NCBI GenBank assembly: GCA_021399435.1
Contig: JAJTUP010000001.1
Coordinates: 4,030,001-4,094,000, forward strand
Length of the DNA stretch: 64,000 bases
DNA from: Diaporthe sp. PMI_573
Lineage: Eukaryota > Ascomycota > Sordariomycetes > Diaporthales > Diaporthaceae
Direction of reading: 5' to 3'
The notes under the pieces are model-generated. The model made no database searches. It saw only the letters and a list, made by a program, of their open reading frames with translations, and was not told where the DNA came from. The position numbers were made by a program, and so were the translations under genes. This document shows positions 21,556 to 33,122 of this stretch, piece after piece (position 1 is the stretch's first letter; every line of letters begins with the position of its first letter).

Positions 21556-22570
21556 ATGTACGCACCGAGGCACCTCTATATCGCGCGCGCCCGCCATTCG
21601 CTAACAAACTAAGGAACTCGACCGTCGTTCTACCGCCCATGGGGGCGCAGGATACGTACTGGGGCTCCTTTGAGGAGATCTCAAAGTACAATGTCTCGCT
21701 CAACTACGCCGAGCGTCTTTGGGCGGCTTGGTACGTGTATATGCAGAACGACGTTCTCGCCACGGGTATCATGTCCTTTGTCATGCACGAGGCTGTCTAC
21801 TTCGGCCGCTCGCTGCCGTGGATTATAATCGACATGATCCCTTGGTTCAGGCGGTATAAGATCCAGCAGGTAAGCTGAAACATGGCCTTTTGGAAACAAT
21901 ACAATGCTAACGAACCCGACAGAATAAGATCCCTACTGCACGGGAACAGTGGCAGTGCGCCCTCCTCGTCCTCTTCTCCCACTTCACCGTCGAGCTCCCG
22001 CAGATCTGGTTCTTCCACCCCATGTGCCAATTCTTCGGCCTCAGCAACTCCGTCCCGTTCCCTAGTATCTATAAGATGGCCTTCCAGATTGCCATCTTCT
22101 TCGTTCTCGAGGATACCTGGCACTACTGGGTCCACCGCGCCATGCACTACGGCTTCCTCTATAAACACATCCACAAGATCCACCACCAGTACTCTGCGCC
22201 TTTCGGTCTAGCCGCTGAATACGCCTCTCCTATCGAAGTCATGGTGCTCGGTCTCGGTACCGTCAGCGCGCCTATTCTCTGGTGTGCCATCACCGGCGAC
22301 TTGCACCTCTTGACCATGTACTTCTGGATTATGCTCCGCTTGTTCCAGGCCATCGACGCACACAGCGGCTACGAATTCCCCTGGTCTCTGCACCACTTCC
22401 TGCCTTTCTGGGCCGGTGCCGAGCACCACGACGTGCACCACGAGCTCTTTATCGGCAACTACTCGAGCAGCTTCAGGTGGTGGGACTACGTTCTTGACAC
22501 CGAGGCTGGTCCCGAGGCGTCCAAGGGGCGCCGGGAAAGGAAGCTCGCCGCCATGAAGAAGAAGGCGTAG
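21556..22570 (+). CDS. ERG25: C-4 methylsterol oxidase
   Basis: Endoplasmic-reticulum non-haem di-iron oxygenase that oxidises the C-4 methyl groups of sterols in ergosterol synthesis. The protein has 301 residues from three exons: 21556-21557, 21614-21869 and 21923-22570. The His clusters HRAMH (157-161), HKIHH (170-174) and HHDVHH (254-259) are intact, in the order of the fatty-acid-hydroxylase superfamily, with hydrophobic segments between. The first intron (GTACGC...CTAAC...AAG) interrupts the start codon as AT|G and yields [13 protein letters not shown]. Without it, translation could start at the in-frame ATG 21639 and lose ten residues. The second intron has a GCTAAC branch site. The transposon nest ends 145 bp upstream. 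Confidence 0.95.
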
Positions 22571-22817
22571 TGGAGCAAAAGAGCTACCGTATAGTGTACA
22601 AAGCGGATTTACATGGCAATATACAGTTTATGATGCTGTATTCGATTCGTGAGCTGCCGTCCGTGGTACGGACGGCGCTACTTTATTTGGGATACGCTCG
22701 GAGTTGCAATTGAGGGTTCACGTCGCCAACGTTGGCTGCTAGCAGCTTATAAAATATGCTCTCGGAATTGGATGGGTGATGTCGATATGCGGGGAGAGGG
22801 CTTCAGATACTAGATAC

Positions 22818-23116
22818 CTAATTCATGTTACGCTTGTGTGCTGGTTGGATGAAATCCTGTCCGCAAAGACAAAATATTGAATCTAATCTACATGCTTGCA
22901 CTTGGCAAAATAATCGATCGGTAACCACATTGATGGCAAGGCTAAGCAAGTGACATGACTCGAGATACTGCTCTAGAGGTTGTAACTGCGAGGATGCAGC
23001 CAACGCCTCAGCAGCTATGCGTAGGCGCTGCTCTTCCTCGCGCAGGCGTTGTTCATCTTTGCGCAAACGCGTTTGTTCTGCAAGTTGTAAGCGGAGCTGG
23101 TGGAGTTCGTCCGCCA
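22818..23116 (-). pseudogene. coiled-coil protein, N-terminal fragment
   Basis: From ATG 23116 the frame begins MADELHQLRLQLAEQTRL, then a Glu/Arg/Gln-rich helix and a YLESCHLLSLAINVVTD segment. This N-terminal arrangement is known from large fungal proteins of uncertain function, where it leads into a longer conserved region. Here the sequence after VVTD becomes unrelated and ends at 22818. It is probably a truncated remnant, though a short expressed protein cannot be excluded. Confidence 0.5.
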
Positions 23117-25129
23117 TCACGAGCGTTTTGTTGATGCTTTGAGATGTTACTAACGTAGTGTTTACAGAGGTGGTGACGACAAGGCCACGAAATGTGCATG
23201 GACTCTGGACAGCTCACCCCAGCCGTGACTTTCGTCACGGTCATCACGTAAAGAGAAGATTCTGGAAAAACATTAGCAACTTAAAAAGAAAACTAGAATG
23301 GATTTTTATAACACGTGATAATCGGACCGAGGATCACGCATCACTTCATGTCTTGTTTCAACCAAACAGCGCCACATATAGTTTCGATCTCTACGCCCGA
23401 GGACGCTAGAGGCCCGGTTGCAAGTGAGCTCATCGGAAGCGAGTACTCACCATGTATCCATTGCAGCCGTAGCATATGGATTGGCTTGTTGTGACCGGTG
23501 ACGCACGGTGTGGACAGCCGACCGCGTACACAGTTCTTTATGGAAAGCAAATACCTGGTAGCTAAGGTATCGACGCTGGCTTGTTGTTTTGGGGTGAGCA
23601 GTTCCAGCCCTGTCGGAATGCATGAAATGAGCCCGGGCCACGATACTTCTGCCTGCTTCCTTTAAGTCCAACAGGAGGGCCAATCTTCATTGAAGCCAGT
23701 CTACTAGTAGGATCATTACTTGTAAGTGGGAATGTAGCCGGACAGTAGTCAACACAAGGCGAAGAAACATATGTCCGAAATACTGATGTTCATTATTGAG
23801 CAGCCATGAATGACTAAGGATACGTCGTCGACGCGTCGAATCGAACTCGCGGATCTGTAACGGCACGGGCGCATAACTGCTGGATTTCAAGTTGCGGGGG
23901 CTTAGAATTGTGGTCTTTTGGCCAAGGCGTCTTTACGCAGCAGTCTTAGATCCATCTTAGGATCCAGAACGGTAAGCGAGATATTAACTCTACGGCACCT
24001 ATTACGTAGCAGAGGTTCCACTTCGATGGTACTCTATTCCATTTAAACTTAAGTAAGTATTAAAAACGGGCCACCAAGCCGAGCATAGGTGCGCGTTCTG
24101 CTGGACCCTCAGAGAGAGAGAGAACCTGCCGGAGGGCTCCAACGCGAAGAAAGAAGAGATAATAAAAAAGGGCCGGAAGGGCACAAAGGCGACAACCGCC
24201 AGTAGTTTAATTCTAATTAGACAAAGTCACAGGTTTCAAGTTATAATAGAAGAAAATTAAGATAAATTATTGCTTCTACTTTCTAAAATAGTAAAAGCTT
24301 GTTAGGTACTTATAGTACCGACGGCCAAGAAAATTTATTATACTAGCTATATAAAATACTATACCTTGTAATATACCGTTCTTCGGCCCTTTATTTCCAA
24401 AAATAGAAGAGCCGATAAAATTCTACCCTAGTTATTCTAATTAATTCCCTCCTATTTATCTATAACATTTAATATACTAGTCTTGGGCAGTAACTTAGTT
24501 AATAGTATTCTAAGTACTATCTTTAAAATATTTCTAAATAATATATATCTACCTATAGAATTTAGGCCACAATATAGGCATTAAAACCTACTCTTTTATA
24601 CTTTTTATAGATATATAATAATAAGTCTAAATATTATAAGCTTAGATCTAATTATAATATTTTATAGTGTTATTGCCTCTCCTCTTATCTCTTCACCATT
24701 TAGCATGGGAGAACAAGGCTGGGATTCCAGGGATGTGAAGAAGGAAAACGGTAAACTGGGCACCAGAACTGAGATACCGTAAGTAATTTCTAGGATATCG
24801 CCCTTCAGCACTCTGAAGTGGGTGTTGGCCTGGCTTGTTGGCCCGGGTTGTTGACCCGGAATGGGGCGAATGGGGCGTGGAGGATCAATGCCAAGCAGGA
24901 TCGCGCCAAGGGTGGCACTGCTCGAATTTGTGCCGGGTGCGTGGCGGCGCAGCAGCAGCTCAACACGTGCCCACATTTACGTGGAGATATCTGATCAAGG
25001 ATATTGGGAGTGTTTAGAATATGCCGTATCTAACCCTAGGATATTCGTCGACATTGGGGACGACTTCCTCCCTTCTACAGGCTTGCCCTCCACGAAGCAG
25101 GATACACGCTTAGTCATGATGTCTTCTCC
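23117..25129. other. intergenic, partly AT-rich and RIP-like
   Basis: No gene recognised. 24190-24660 is strongly AT-rich with TA-rich runs, like old RIP-degraded repeat sequence, and no LTR or inverted ends were found. A GA microsatellite of a few units lies at about 24112. Confidence 0.5.
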
Positions 25130-25885
25130 ATGCACGTTCTTGGAACCGTTTATAGGGACCACAGATGGCTAGAGGCTCTGTCCACGTCCTGTAGTACTTT
25201 CCGGCACAGATGTACGACGTGTCTAACCGCCCAATTCTCCTTCTCCTTTATACACGCTATCCCTTTTCATTTCTGGGAGGGCATCGAAGGTCGCCGCGAT
25301 ATCACCTCCAGGCGAGAAGGTCTCGAGATGGCCAAGCGGAGCGGCGACAAACAGGAGATCGCTAAAGCAAAGGGCGCTCTGGACCAGCGACGACGCGGCC
25401 TGTACGACTTGCTTGTCATGGATGCCCGTGAGAAGTACTTTGCTACGGCAAACACCTTGAGGTCGGAAGGCGAATCGACTGCCCAGCTCCGGGACCGCTC
25501 CCGCCCCTCCAACAAGCGCTGCGAACTTGACAGGCTGGACATCGGTGGTCTGATGCTGCTGTGGACCGGCGAGGCAGGGTTCGGGAACCGCACAGGTGCC
25601 TCCAAGGTGCTTGTATTTGACCTCGAGGCAGAGGATCGTTCGGAAAAGGCCATGCTGTGGCTGCATCGCTCCGTGAGCAAGACGTGGACTCTCTTGGCCC
25701 TTGCGCCTCCCTCGCTACCGATCTCAGCACCACAAACAGCCAAGCAGAATGAACCACTCAAATATCTACTGCCAGTTGAGTTCCTCGATGCGGTCAAGGA
25801 AGTGCGCACCATTCCGGTAGAAAAAAACCCTCACGCTCCGAGGCCCCTCTTCCGCCACCCCACTGGAGGCTGCGTATCTCTTTAA
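25130..25885 (+). CDS. hypothetical protein
   Basis: An open frame of 251 codons with good base composition from about 25270 onward. The middle is charged and probably helical (EMAKRSGDKQEIAKAKGALD, then DAREKYFATANTLRSEG), followed by a mixed region and no membrane segment. It somewhat resembles the central part of fungal FluG-type or DNA-binding proteins, but I cannot confirm this. The first 40 codons look non-coding, so the true start may be the in-frame ATG at 25328, or an upstream exon may be missing. It converges on LEU2 with 55 bp between the stop codons. It may be a remnant. Confidence 0.4.
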   Translation: MHVLGTVYRDHRWLEALSTSCSTFRHRCTTCLTAQFSFSFIHAIPFHFWEGIEGRRDITSRREGLEMAKRSGDKQEIAKAKGALDQRRRGLYDLLVMDAREKYFATANTLRSEGESTAQLRDRSRPSNKRCELDRLDIGGLMLLWTGEAGFGNRTGASKVLVFDLEAEDRSEKAMLWLHRSVSKTWTLLALAPPSLPISAPQTAKQNEPLKYLLPVEFLDAVKEVRTIPVEKNPHAPRPLFRHPTGGCVSL

Positions 25886-25940
25886 TCCGTCGTGATGTCC
25901 GAGAGACAGCCTCTGCCGTTGTCATGGGGTCTTCGACATC

Positions 25941-27426
25941 TCACGCCTTGAGAATCTTGACCAGCTCAGCAACGATGGCATCTCCTGCTTCTGCGGTGCC
26001 CGTGCTGCCGCCCATGTCCTTGGTTCTCAGCCCGGCGTCGATGGCGGCGCGGACCGCGTCCTCGACGATTTTAGCCTCGTGGGCGAGATTCAGAGAGTAC
26101 CGGAACATCATGGCCACGGAAAGGATGGTGCCAATGGGATTCTGGAAATGATGTCAGCTCTGTACTTGCAGCGAATGGATAGGAATGGCCCAAAACGGGG
26201 TCTTGACGCACGACAATCCCTTTCCCTGATATGTCCGGCGCGCTACCTGTCATCTGCGTTAGCGACTGATGTCTACATGAGGGCTCGAACAGGATAGGAG
26301 TCTCACCATGAATCGGTTCACAGATAGAAGGCACTGCAGAGCTCGGAATCCCGCAGAGACTCGCGCTTGGGAGGAGCCCTATGCTTCCAGCTATGGCGCT
26401 CGCCTCGTCGCTGAGAATATCCCCTGAAAACTCATTAGCTAAACCGCCTTCGAGGTGGACGAGGGGCCTCGCTCACCTGCCAAGTTGGGCGCTATTATGA
26501 CGCCATTCAGCTGCGTCGGGTTCTTGACCATAATCATGGCCGCGCTGTCAATAAGCTGATGCTCAACCTTCAGATCAGGGAACTCGTTTTTAAAGACCTC
26601 CTCAACGACACGACGCCAGAGTCTGCTTGTCGCCAGCACGTTTGCCTTGTCTAGCGAGATAACCCGCGAGTCCCCCCTAGTCCTGGCCAGGTAGCCGCCC
26701 AGCCGCGCGATACGCTCGATTTCTGGTTTCGTGTAAACAGCAGTGTCGAACGCATTAAGCCCATCGTACTCTTTTCGCTCTCCGAAATACAGGCCTGAGG
26801 TTAACTCTCGGACTAACATCATGTCGGTGCCGCGGCAGACGGACGCCTTCAGGGGGGAGGACTCGACGAGGGCGTCGGACGCGAAGAAGCAGGGACGGAG
26901 GTTTCCATAGGCGCACATCTCACTGCGTAGCTTTAGGAGGCCCTGCTCCGGGCGGACGGCGCCGGTGCCCCATTCAGGGCCGCCGATGGCGCCGAGGAGC
27001 ACGGCGTCGGCGGCTTTGGCGGCGGCGAGGGCCTCGTCTGTGAGGGGGGTGCCGGTCTGGTCGATGGAGCACTGGGGAGAAACGTCGAGGTTAGCAAGAG
27101 ACTTCTCTCGTGGATGTCTTTGGGCCCGTGTGATCCGTCGTCGGGGGACGACTTACCCCTCCGAGCAGGTGGTCCTGCAGATTGAATTTGCCAGCAGTTG
27201 GGCTCAGCTCCTCGACCGTCTTGATAACCTGAATCCTGCGTCAGACGTGCTCAACTGCAGGTCGCAAATACTAGACTCGTACCTTGAGTGCCTCAGCAAC
27301 AACCTGTCAAATAACCAAAGTCAGCCTCTCTCCAGCCAGAGTTAAGGGTGGGAAAGCTCGGGGGTAGTGAGTCACCTCTGGGCCACAGTGGTCGCCCGCA
27401 AAAACAACAATGTTGTGTTCCGCCAT
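25941..27426 (-). CDS. LEU2: 3-isopropylmalate dehydrogenase
   Basis: Catalyses the NAD-dependent oxidative decarboxylation of 3-isopropylmalate in leucine synthesis. Seven exons join in frame: 27426-27376, 27303-27283, 27228-27157, 27071-26477, 26423-26307, 26246-26212 and 26141-25941. They give 363 residues, the usual length. Visible signatures are [15 protein letters not shown] at the N-terminus, [40 protein letters not shown], and [20 protein letters not shown] near the C-terminus. Introns are about 54-85 nt with normal borders; intron 5 has a GCTAAC branch site. No frameshift or stop was found. Convergent with the preceding open frame. Confidence 0.95.
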
Positions 27427-27610
27427 GGTTGCAATACTTGTCCCACGGAGTTCGTCCAAAGAAGGGTCCGTCTTGTGTGACGAAGCACGAGAATGAGTCG
27501 AAGACGAGGTGGGAGGCGGGAGGTCCGACGGAGAAAGTCAGAGTTATGACGAAGGAGGCTTGCGTTTTTCAAAGACGGACGTGTTCGTCTCCTGTATCGG
27601 CAAAAACAGG

Positions 27611-27826
27611 CACGTGATAGTGACCGTTCTGAGCGGGAGTTTGCGCGTTTATAGTAAGACGAGCCAGCGACCAGGCCGCTTTGCGGCCGGGAAAAAGAAG
27701 GATCACGTGAGCGTTCCCCAAAATTCAGCCGAGGTTTCCACGCGCGTTTAATTTTGCCGCTGGCAGATGACGCGCTGCTATGGGTCCCCTGTGCGGGGGC
27801 CGATTTCGGGGGAAACCGGTCACGTG
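27611..27826. promoter_or_regulatory. three CACGTG E-boxes upstream of LEU2
   Basis: Perfect CACGTG palindromes at 27611-27616, 27704-27709 and 27821-27826, 185-400 bp upstream of the LEU2 start. They would suit a bHLH factor such as a Cbf1-like regulator. No CCGGNNCCGG (Leu3-type) site was seen. Confidence 0.4.
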
Positions 27827-28514
27827 CCTGACCTTTTCTTCTTTTCCAAAAACATCAACAACACGAAGCTACGAAATAAGCTGTTTTATTCGACCTGCAA
27901 ATCTCCCCGTGAGATAACAGAATTTCCCTTTTCCGGCCCGGATCGCCGTGCCACCTGCATATTCTGCAAATTCCGAAGGCAGGCGCAGCGATCAAAGCCG
28001 CTCGAGCAGCCGGCCACGAGGGCTCCTGTCGGTAGGACTTCTCCATACGTACGGTAATGGGGTAATGACTTCTAAGTTCGTAGGCTGGCGCAGCGCTAAA
28101 CCATACCTGCCCACTTAAGTAACCCTGCAAGGTTACTATTGGAACTAGGTTAAGACGCAGTCGCCTGCCGCTATTCTTGTCACCTGTGTAATGACGTCTC
28201 CCCCCCAAAGGCCTTGCGAAAACCCGGTTGGCGCCGCCAGGAGCAGTTGCAAGGAGGCACACTTTCGCTGTACATTAACGGCACGGTCAACAAAAATAGG
28301 CCACGTCAGAATAAGACATGTCTTCCCACCTTACAAGATATTCTATATTACTGCCACAAAGCGAATAACGGGTTTATATAGTTTGTTTACAGAATTAACC
28401 TTAGTTTTCGGGAAACAATAAATAATATACATTTCTTACCCCTCCTTGGTATAAGGTTAAAAGACCTATTATTATGTTTTCCAACTAATTTTATTTAACT
28501 GTGTGTACTCTGCT
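27827..28514. other. intergenic, increasingly AT-rich
   Basis: No gene recognised. From about 28290 the sequence turns AT- and TA-rich, in line with the decayed stretch that follows. Confidence 0.5.
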
Positions 28515-28835
28515 ACCATGTATGTTTAGAAGCCATTATACTAGTTGGCTTGGTAGACCTTGTCAAGCCATCTGCTTAACCTATCTGACTTCTTTCGTTT
28601 TATTGGCTTTCTGTTATCAATCTTTAATCTGATAGCTAAAAGGTCCTCAATCTATTGAGAATAGATCTTATAGGTTCTCAGTATACTGATGAATATATCT
28701 ATTCTTATCGATATTGTTAATAGGTTCTTATCGTGGCACTCTAATGTAAAGGCTGCCCTTGCTTTAAGGTAGACTTGCTTATTGTAGTTAAAGTCTATTT
28801 TTGTGGCTGTTTCTAGCAAGGCTGTCAGAATATAT
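28515..28835 (-). pseudogene. unidentified RIP-like coding remnant
   Basis: The minus strand keeps a long coding-like frame (for example KQVYLKARAAFTLECHDKNL, then IEDLLAIRLKIDNRKPIKRK) with one internal TAG that could be a former CAG. The surroundings are AT-rich. I do not recognise the family. A DNA transposon or an old gene are both possible. Confidence 0.35.
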
Positions 28836-29850
28836 ATCTATATAGTGGAGCGTGGTTAACTTACCTGGTTTAGGGTTTTAGACGCGTGTACTGGGTTGAC
28901 TTGTATTGTGGTGTTGGTTTTAGCTAAATGATTGTTTTTGAATAGTCTTGAGGGACAAGTCTGTAAACCGATCCGGATCCTTCTGGGACAGGGCGGCTTT
29001 TATGGTCCATTTCGGGCAAGTTATGTTCGTGTGCCTGAGTCACATGGCAAAGGCACTTTGACGGTGCTTGACGGCGTCTGACTAGAGCTTGTATCTCGCG
29101 ATAGCTTCAACCTTGACGGGCCGGTCCATTTCAAGGTTGAGAGCTTGTCAACAGCGCCGGCACAAATAGCGGCAGAGGCTAGGCACGGCTCACCACTAAG
29201 ACTTATAGTGCGAAGTAGTGGCATCTAACAGAGCACTGGTTTGTAGAAGATTGGAAAGTTACCGTTTAAAGCCTTGCATAGCGAATCTTACTGTTATCGT
29301 CGATAAGACACATTGTTCCTTGTCCTTATAGGACACTTATTGCCGTTCCAGCTTAGTAGAGGAACTCAAAGAATACAAATAGTCCATACATTTCTTACAA
29401 AGGATCGGTTAAATGATATTGCCATATATGCTTTTAAAGAGACTTCTAGGCCGCTTTCCAAGCCAACCCCTACCCGACAAAGCCCGGTTAAGCAAGGTCT
29501 TAAACTTAACTTTTTTTACTCTTTACTTTCTTTTACTATACTAAGTTATCTTCGCTCTTATGCTTACGCTTGCTTTAAAAACTCGCCGTCTGTAATGTAA
29601 TAGCCGCCGAGATATCGTTATAAATAACTAAATAATATAGGATCTAGCAGTCTCGGTCCTGGATCTGCTATCTCGGTGCCCCATTTCTATTGCATTCCGG
29701 GCACGGAAATAGCAATAAATGCAGATGGCTTTTAGTAAAGTAGTCAGCTACCTTGGAAAACATCTTATTATAAACCAGGCACCGAGCAATTTCGTGTGCC
29801 TCCTGTCCAAAGACCACCCCTATCTTGCCATGTGCGGCCGCGCAATAAAG
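28836..29850. other. no intact gene; mixed decayed sequence
   Basis: A plus-strand coding-like fragment (about 29030-29225, containing FNLDGPVHFKVESLSTAPAQ) has one TGA stop and no start. 29470-29640 is AT-rich. No element boundaries recognised. Confidence 0.35.
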
Positions 29851-30060
29851 CTACCAGCCCTTGCGATTAACTATGCGGGGCACATTAGCTGCCCCTTGCC
29901 AGAAACTCGCTGGGCAGGAGAATGGCGCGTCGAATGTATCAGAATGCTTTCTCCTATAGTGATTTCCCTCGTTTGCAACCTTGTGTCCACATAAAAGGCA
30001 GTTGAATATTATTGGTGGTGGAGTTGGAGCTTGATCAGGCCTGCTGTGGGACAGCGCCAT
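29851..30060 (-). CDS. short C2H2-like zinc-finger ORF
   Basis: An open frame of 69 codons from ATG 30060 with one finger-like pattern, FNCLLCGHKVANEGNHYRRKH (Cys-x2-Cys then His-x4-His), and little else. It could be a small gene, an exon, or a fragment of a C2H2 protein. Splice sites leading to more fingers were not found. Confidence 0.3.
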   Translation of the reverse strand: MALSHSRPDQAPTPPPIIFNCLLCGHKVANEGNHYRRKHSDTFDAPFSCPASFWQGAANVPRIVNRKGW

Positions 30061-30449
30061 ATGGCTACACTACTCAGACAAGTTGTAAATAAGAGGGGCT
30101 TCTATGCATAGACGACTGCATTCTGGATATGGCAGCGGTATCTTGAAATCCGAGTGGTGGCAACGCGACGTATGTATTGACAATCCCTGTCTCGACTGGA
30201 ATGGTTTCTCCAGACAGAAAAAATACTTAATGACCACCATTGGTCTGCGTTTGGGTACATTCTCGAGTCCATAATAACACTCAATATGGGTTACCCACAG
30301 AGCTCAAGAAACCCACCGAAAGACGCGGGCATGCTCTTGAAGAAGCAACAGCTTATTCTGCAACCCTACACAGGATTGGTCATGATGCAAGCGCAAACCT
30401 GGACCCCTTGGTTGCCCAGTTTGCATATTCCTCACTACCTGCGACAACG

Positions 30450-31635
30450 ATGGGTTCAACAGCAACAAGATGCGGTATCATCACCGACAGCAGAGGTTCT
30501 TTGATATCGTCCGCAACTCTTCCAGTGCCAAGATGTTCACCAAATGGCGTGCTGGTCAAGGTTCACGCCGTAGCGTTGAACCCAGTCGATTGCAAGATGC
30601 CTCCAGCGATTGCAAAAGAGAGCCTCGTTGCTGGCAATGATTTCGCTGGCAAGATTGTTGAGATCGGCAGCGAGGTGCACTTGATCAGTCGTCCAGGGTG
30701 TGCCCCATGGAAGGTGGGAGACCGTGTATGCGGAGCGGTGTTGGGCTGCAATCCGAAGAAGCCAACGAGCGGTTCCTTTGCCGATCTGATCGAGGCCGAC
30801 CCGGTCACGATGGCTAGATTACCTGATCGCTGGGGCTGGGAAGAAGGGGCGGCTCTTGGGGGATGCTGTGTTGGCGCTGTCGGTCTGGCATTGTTTCGGA
30901 ATTTGAACCTCAAGCTTCCCGCAGTGGGCGGAGCGACGGCAGAGGGTACAGCGGCAGCAGAACAGCGCGGCGTGGTTCTAGTCTATGGCGGCAGCACGGC
31001 ATGCGGCACCGCAGCCCTGCAGCTCTTGAAACTGTAGGTACGCGCTCAAGCGCATCGCCACGATAGTCAAAATGCCTCTGACAAGCCGTGATAGAACCGG
31101 GTATCCTGCCATTGCGATCTGTTCGCCCCACAGCTTCGGGCTCGCGAAACGTTACGGAGCCACGCAGTGCTTCGATTATCGTTCGCCCGGATGCGTGAAG
31201 GAAATTGCAGTATACACAAAACGCGCACTAGCGTATGCTATCGACTGCGTGGCGACTGTTCAGTCAGCAAAGCTATGCTACGAGGCTATCGGCCGGGCTG
31301 GAGGTCACTATGTCGGACTCAATCCTGTCCCAACTGAAGTTCGGAACTCAAGAAGGGCCGTGAAGGGCAGCTGGGCCGTCGGGCCGTCTGCTTCGGGCGA
31401 GGAGGTGGATCTTGGAGGCGGCTTAACATTTCCGCCCGACGCAGAGGCTCGGTCGCTGGCGTTGGAGGTGTTCGCACAGGTGGAGCTTTGGGCCGAGAAA
31501 GACCTGCTCAAAAACCACCCTGTTCGTGCCCTGGAAGTGGGAGACAACTGGATGATTTCCGTTCTGGAGGGATTGAAGAAGCTGCAAAAAGGTGAAGTTA
31601 GTGGCGAGAAGCTTGTTGTCCAAATAGCGGCATAG
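30450..31635 (+). CDS. zinc-type alcohol dehydrogenase-like oxidoreductase (trans-enoyl-reductase type)
   Basis: Two exons, 30450-31033 and 31095-31635, give 374 residues. This is a medium-chain dehydrogenase/reductase with a GroES-like N-terminal domain (VKVHAVALNPVDCKMP, AGNDFAGKIVEIG, WKVGDRVCGAV) and a nucleotide-binding fold (VLVYGGSTACGTAALQLLKL). The pattern matches the ToxD/LovC-like group that acts as stand-alone enoyl reductases for polyketide synthases. No synthase gene is in the window, so the substrate is unknown. The intron removes a TAG immediately after the exon 1 boundary and has a CTGAC branch-like site. ATG 30450 was chosen because it directly precedes the conserved domain; more upstream in-frame codons lack similarity. 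Confidence 0.88.
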
Positions 31636-32199
31636 GTGATGTCGTTTTAGAGAGCTCTCGATGCATCATTGAACCACTGCAGGGTATGTGGTAACAGCCT
31701 GCGCAAAATCCTCGAGTATGCGCGCGGTCTAATGTTGATGTTTGGAGCTTGATAGTGAGAACCGCAAATGTAGCATGTATTCTTTACCGTCTCATCTTGA
31801 TTCAGCGGCTGTGGTAATATCGGGTCATGCTTAATGGCTTGCATCTGTTCAAGAGTGTCTATTTCAGGGGCCGAGATGGGGTCGAGGTCGTCCGCCCTGG
31901 AAGACTGCCGATTGGTAAAGGTGGCCCCCTATTGTAACCGAATTGCGGCTGTCCATGCAGCTGTCAGCTGCACTATGACCTGCTACGAGCCGCACCCGCC
32001 CTTGACCTTAGGCCCCCACCCCTGTCCCTTGTCAGCTCTTCGGCCGAGAACGCCCCTCTGGCTGGTCCCTTTGTGACACCGTCACTTGTCCCTTGGGAGT
32101 GGCTTAGCTTTCCTCACTTCGCCTTGTGGAAACCATGGTGGCCGACGCGCTCCAAGCTTCTCCAACAGCATCTCTATTGTCTCCGTCCCGACAGCAGGA
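31636..32199. other. intergenic spacer, ZIP gene promoter region
   Basis: No coding features. A pyrimidine-rich stretch precedes the ZIP start. No zinc-response palindrome was recognised. Confidence 0.5.
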
Positions 32200-33091
32200 A
32201 TGGATAATCTGACCCAGCTCGCGACCGGTGCGTGTGCTGCCTCCTACCCCTACCATCAACTCTTCGTCCCCAACGACATGGCACTGAGTTGCTCCTCGCT
32301 ACGTGCTGCTGGATACTGACTTCGACCCTTTCTGCGCATAGACGTCTCCTGGTCTTCCCTCCCGACCGAGTGGCTCCTGGCTGAGCTCGCAAAGCGCGAT
32401 GATGTTGCCGACGCAAAGCCTGAGTGTGGCTCGGGCAAGAAGGGCTCCTACGACACCTTCATGCACGTCGCTGCCTTGGTCTTGATCCTGGCACTGAGCA
32501 CAATATGTACATATCCAATTCTGCTCCTCCACCGCCGGCTCCGACTTGGTGATTGTCGCTGACCAGCCTGGCTTGACAGCTTGCGGGTTTCCTCTGATAT
32601 CCAGCCACTCCCGCAGCCGACGTTCCAACAGCATCGTCTTCTACTCCCAACACTTCGGCACCGGCGTCCTGATCGCGACCGCATTCGTCCACCTCCTCCC
32701 GACTGCCTTTCAGTCCCTCACCGACCCTTGTCTTCCATACTTCTTCAGCAAGGGCTACAAGCCCCTCCCGGGATTTATAGCCATGTTTTCAGCGATGGTC
32801 GTGGTGGCAATCGAGTCTTACCTAACAACGCGGGGTGCTAGACATTCCCACTCACATATGTGGGAAGGTGACGAGAGCGATGACGAGCACGCAGCCCATC
32901 CTGGGCCGAGTGGAGGTATCCTGGCAGCTAGGCGCGGGTTGAACAGGCCTACCAACATTGCCTTGGAGGACCTGGGCGCTTCCGAGGGGCTCATGGCTGG
33001 CGCATCCCCGCTTCCGGAATCGACGCCAACGTTGCAAATAAACGGGAAGAGCAATGGCGAGGCCGACGAGTCGAGAGGGGGGAGAGCGCGG

Positions 33092-33122
<31 letters not shown>

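Noticed and set aside
25223..25812. Long minus-strand open frames opposite the hypothetical gene
   Set aside because: Arg/Ser-rich composition typical of antisense frames; no domain.
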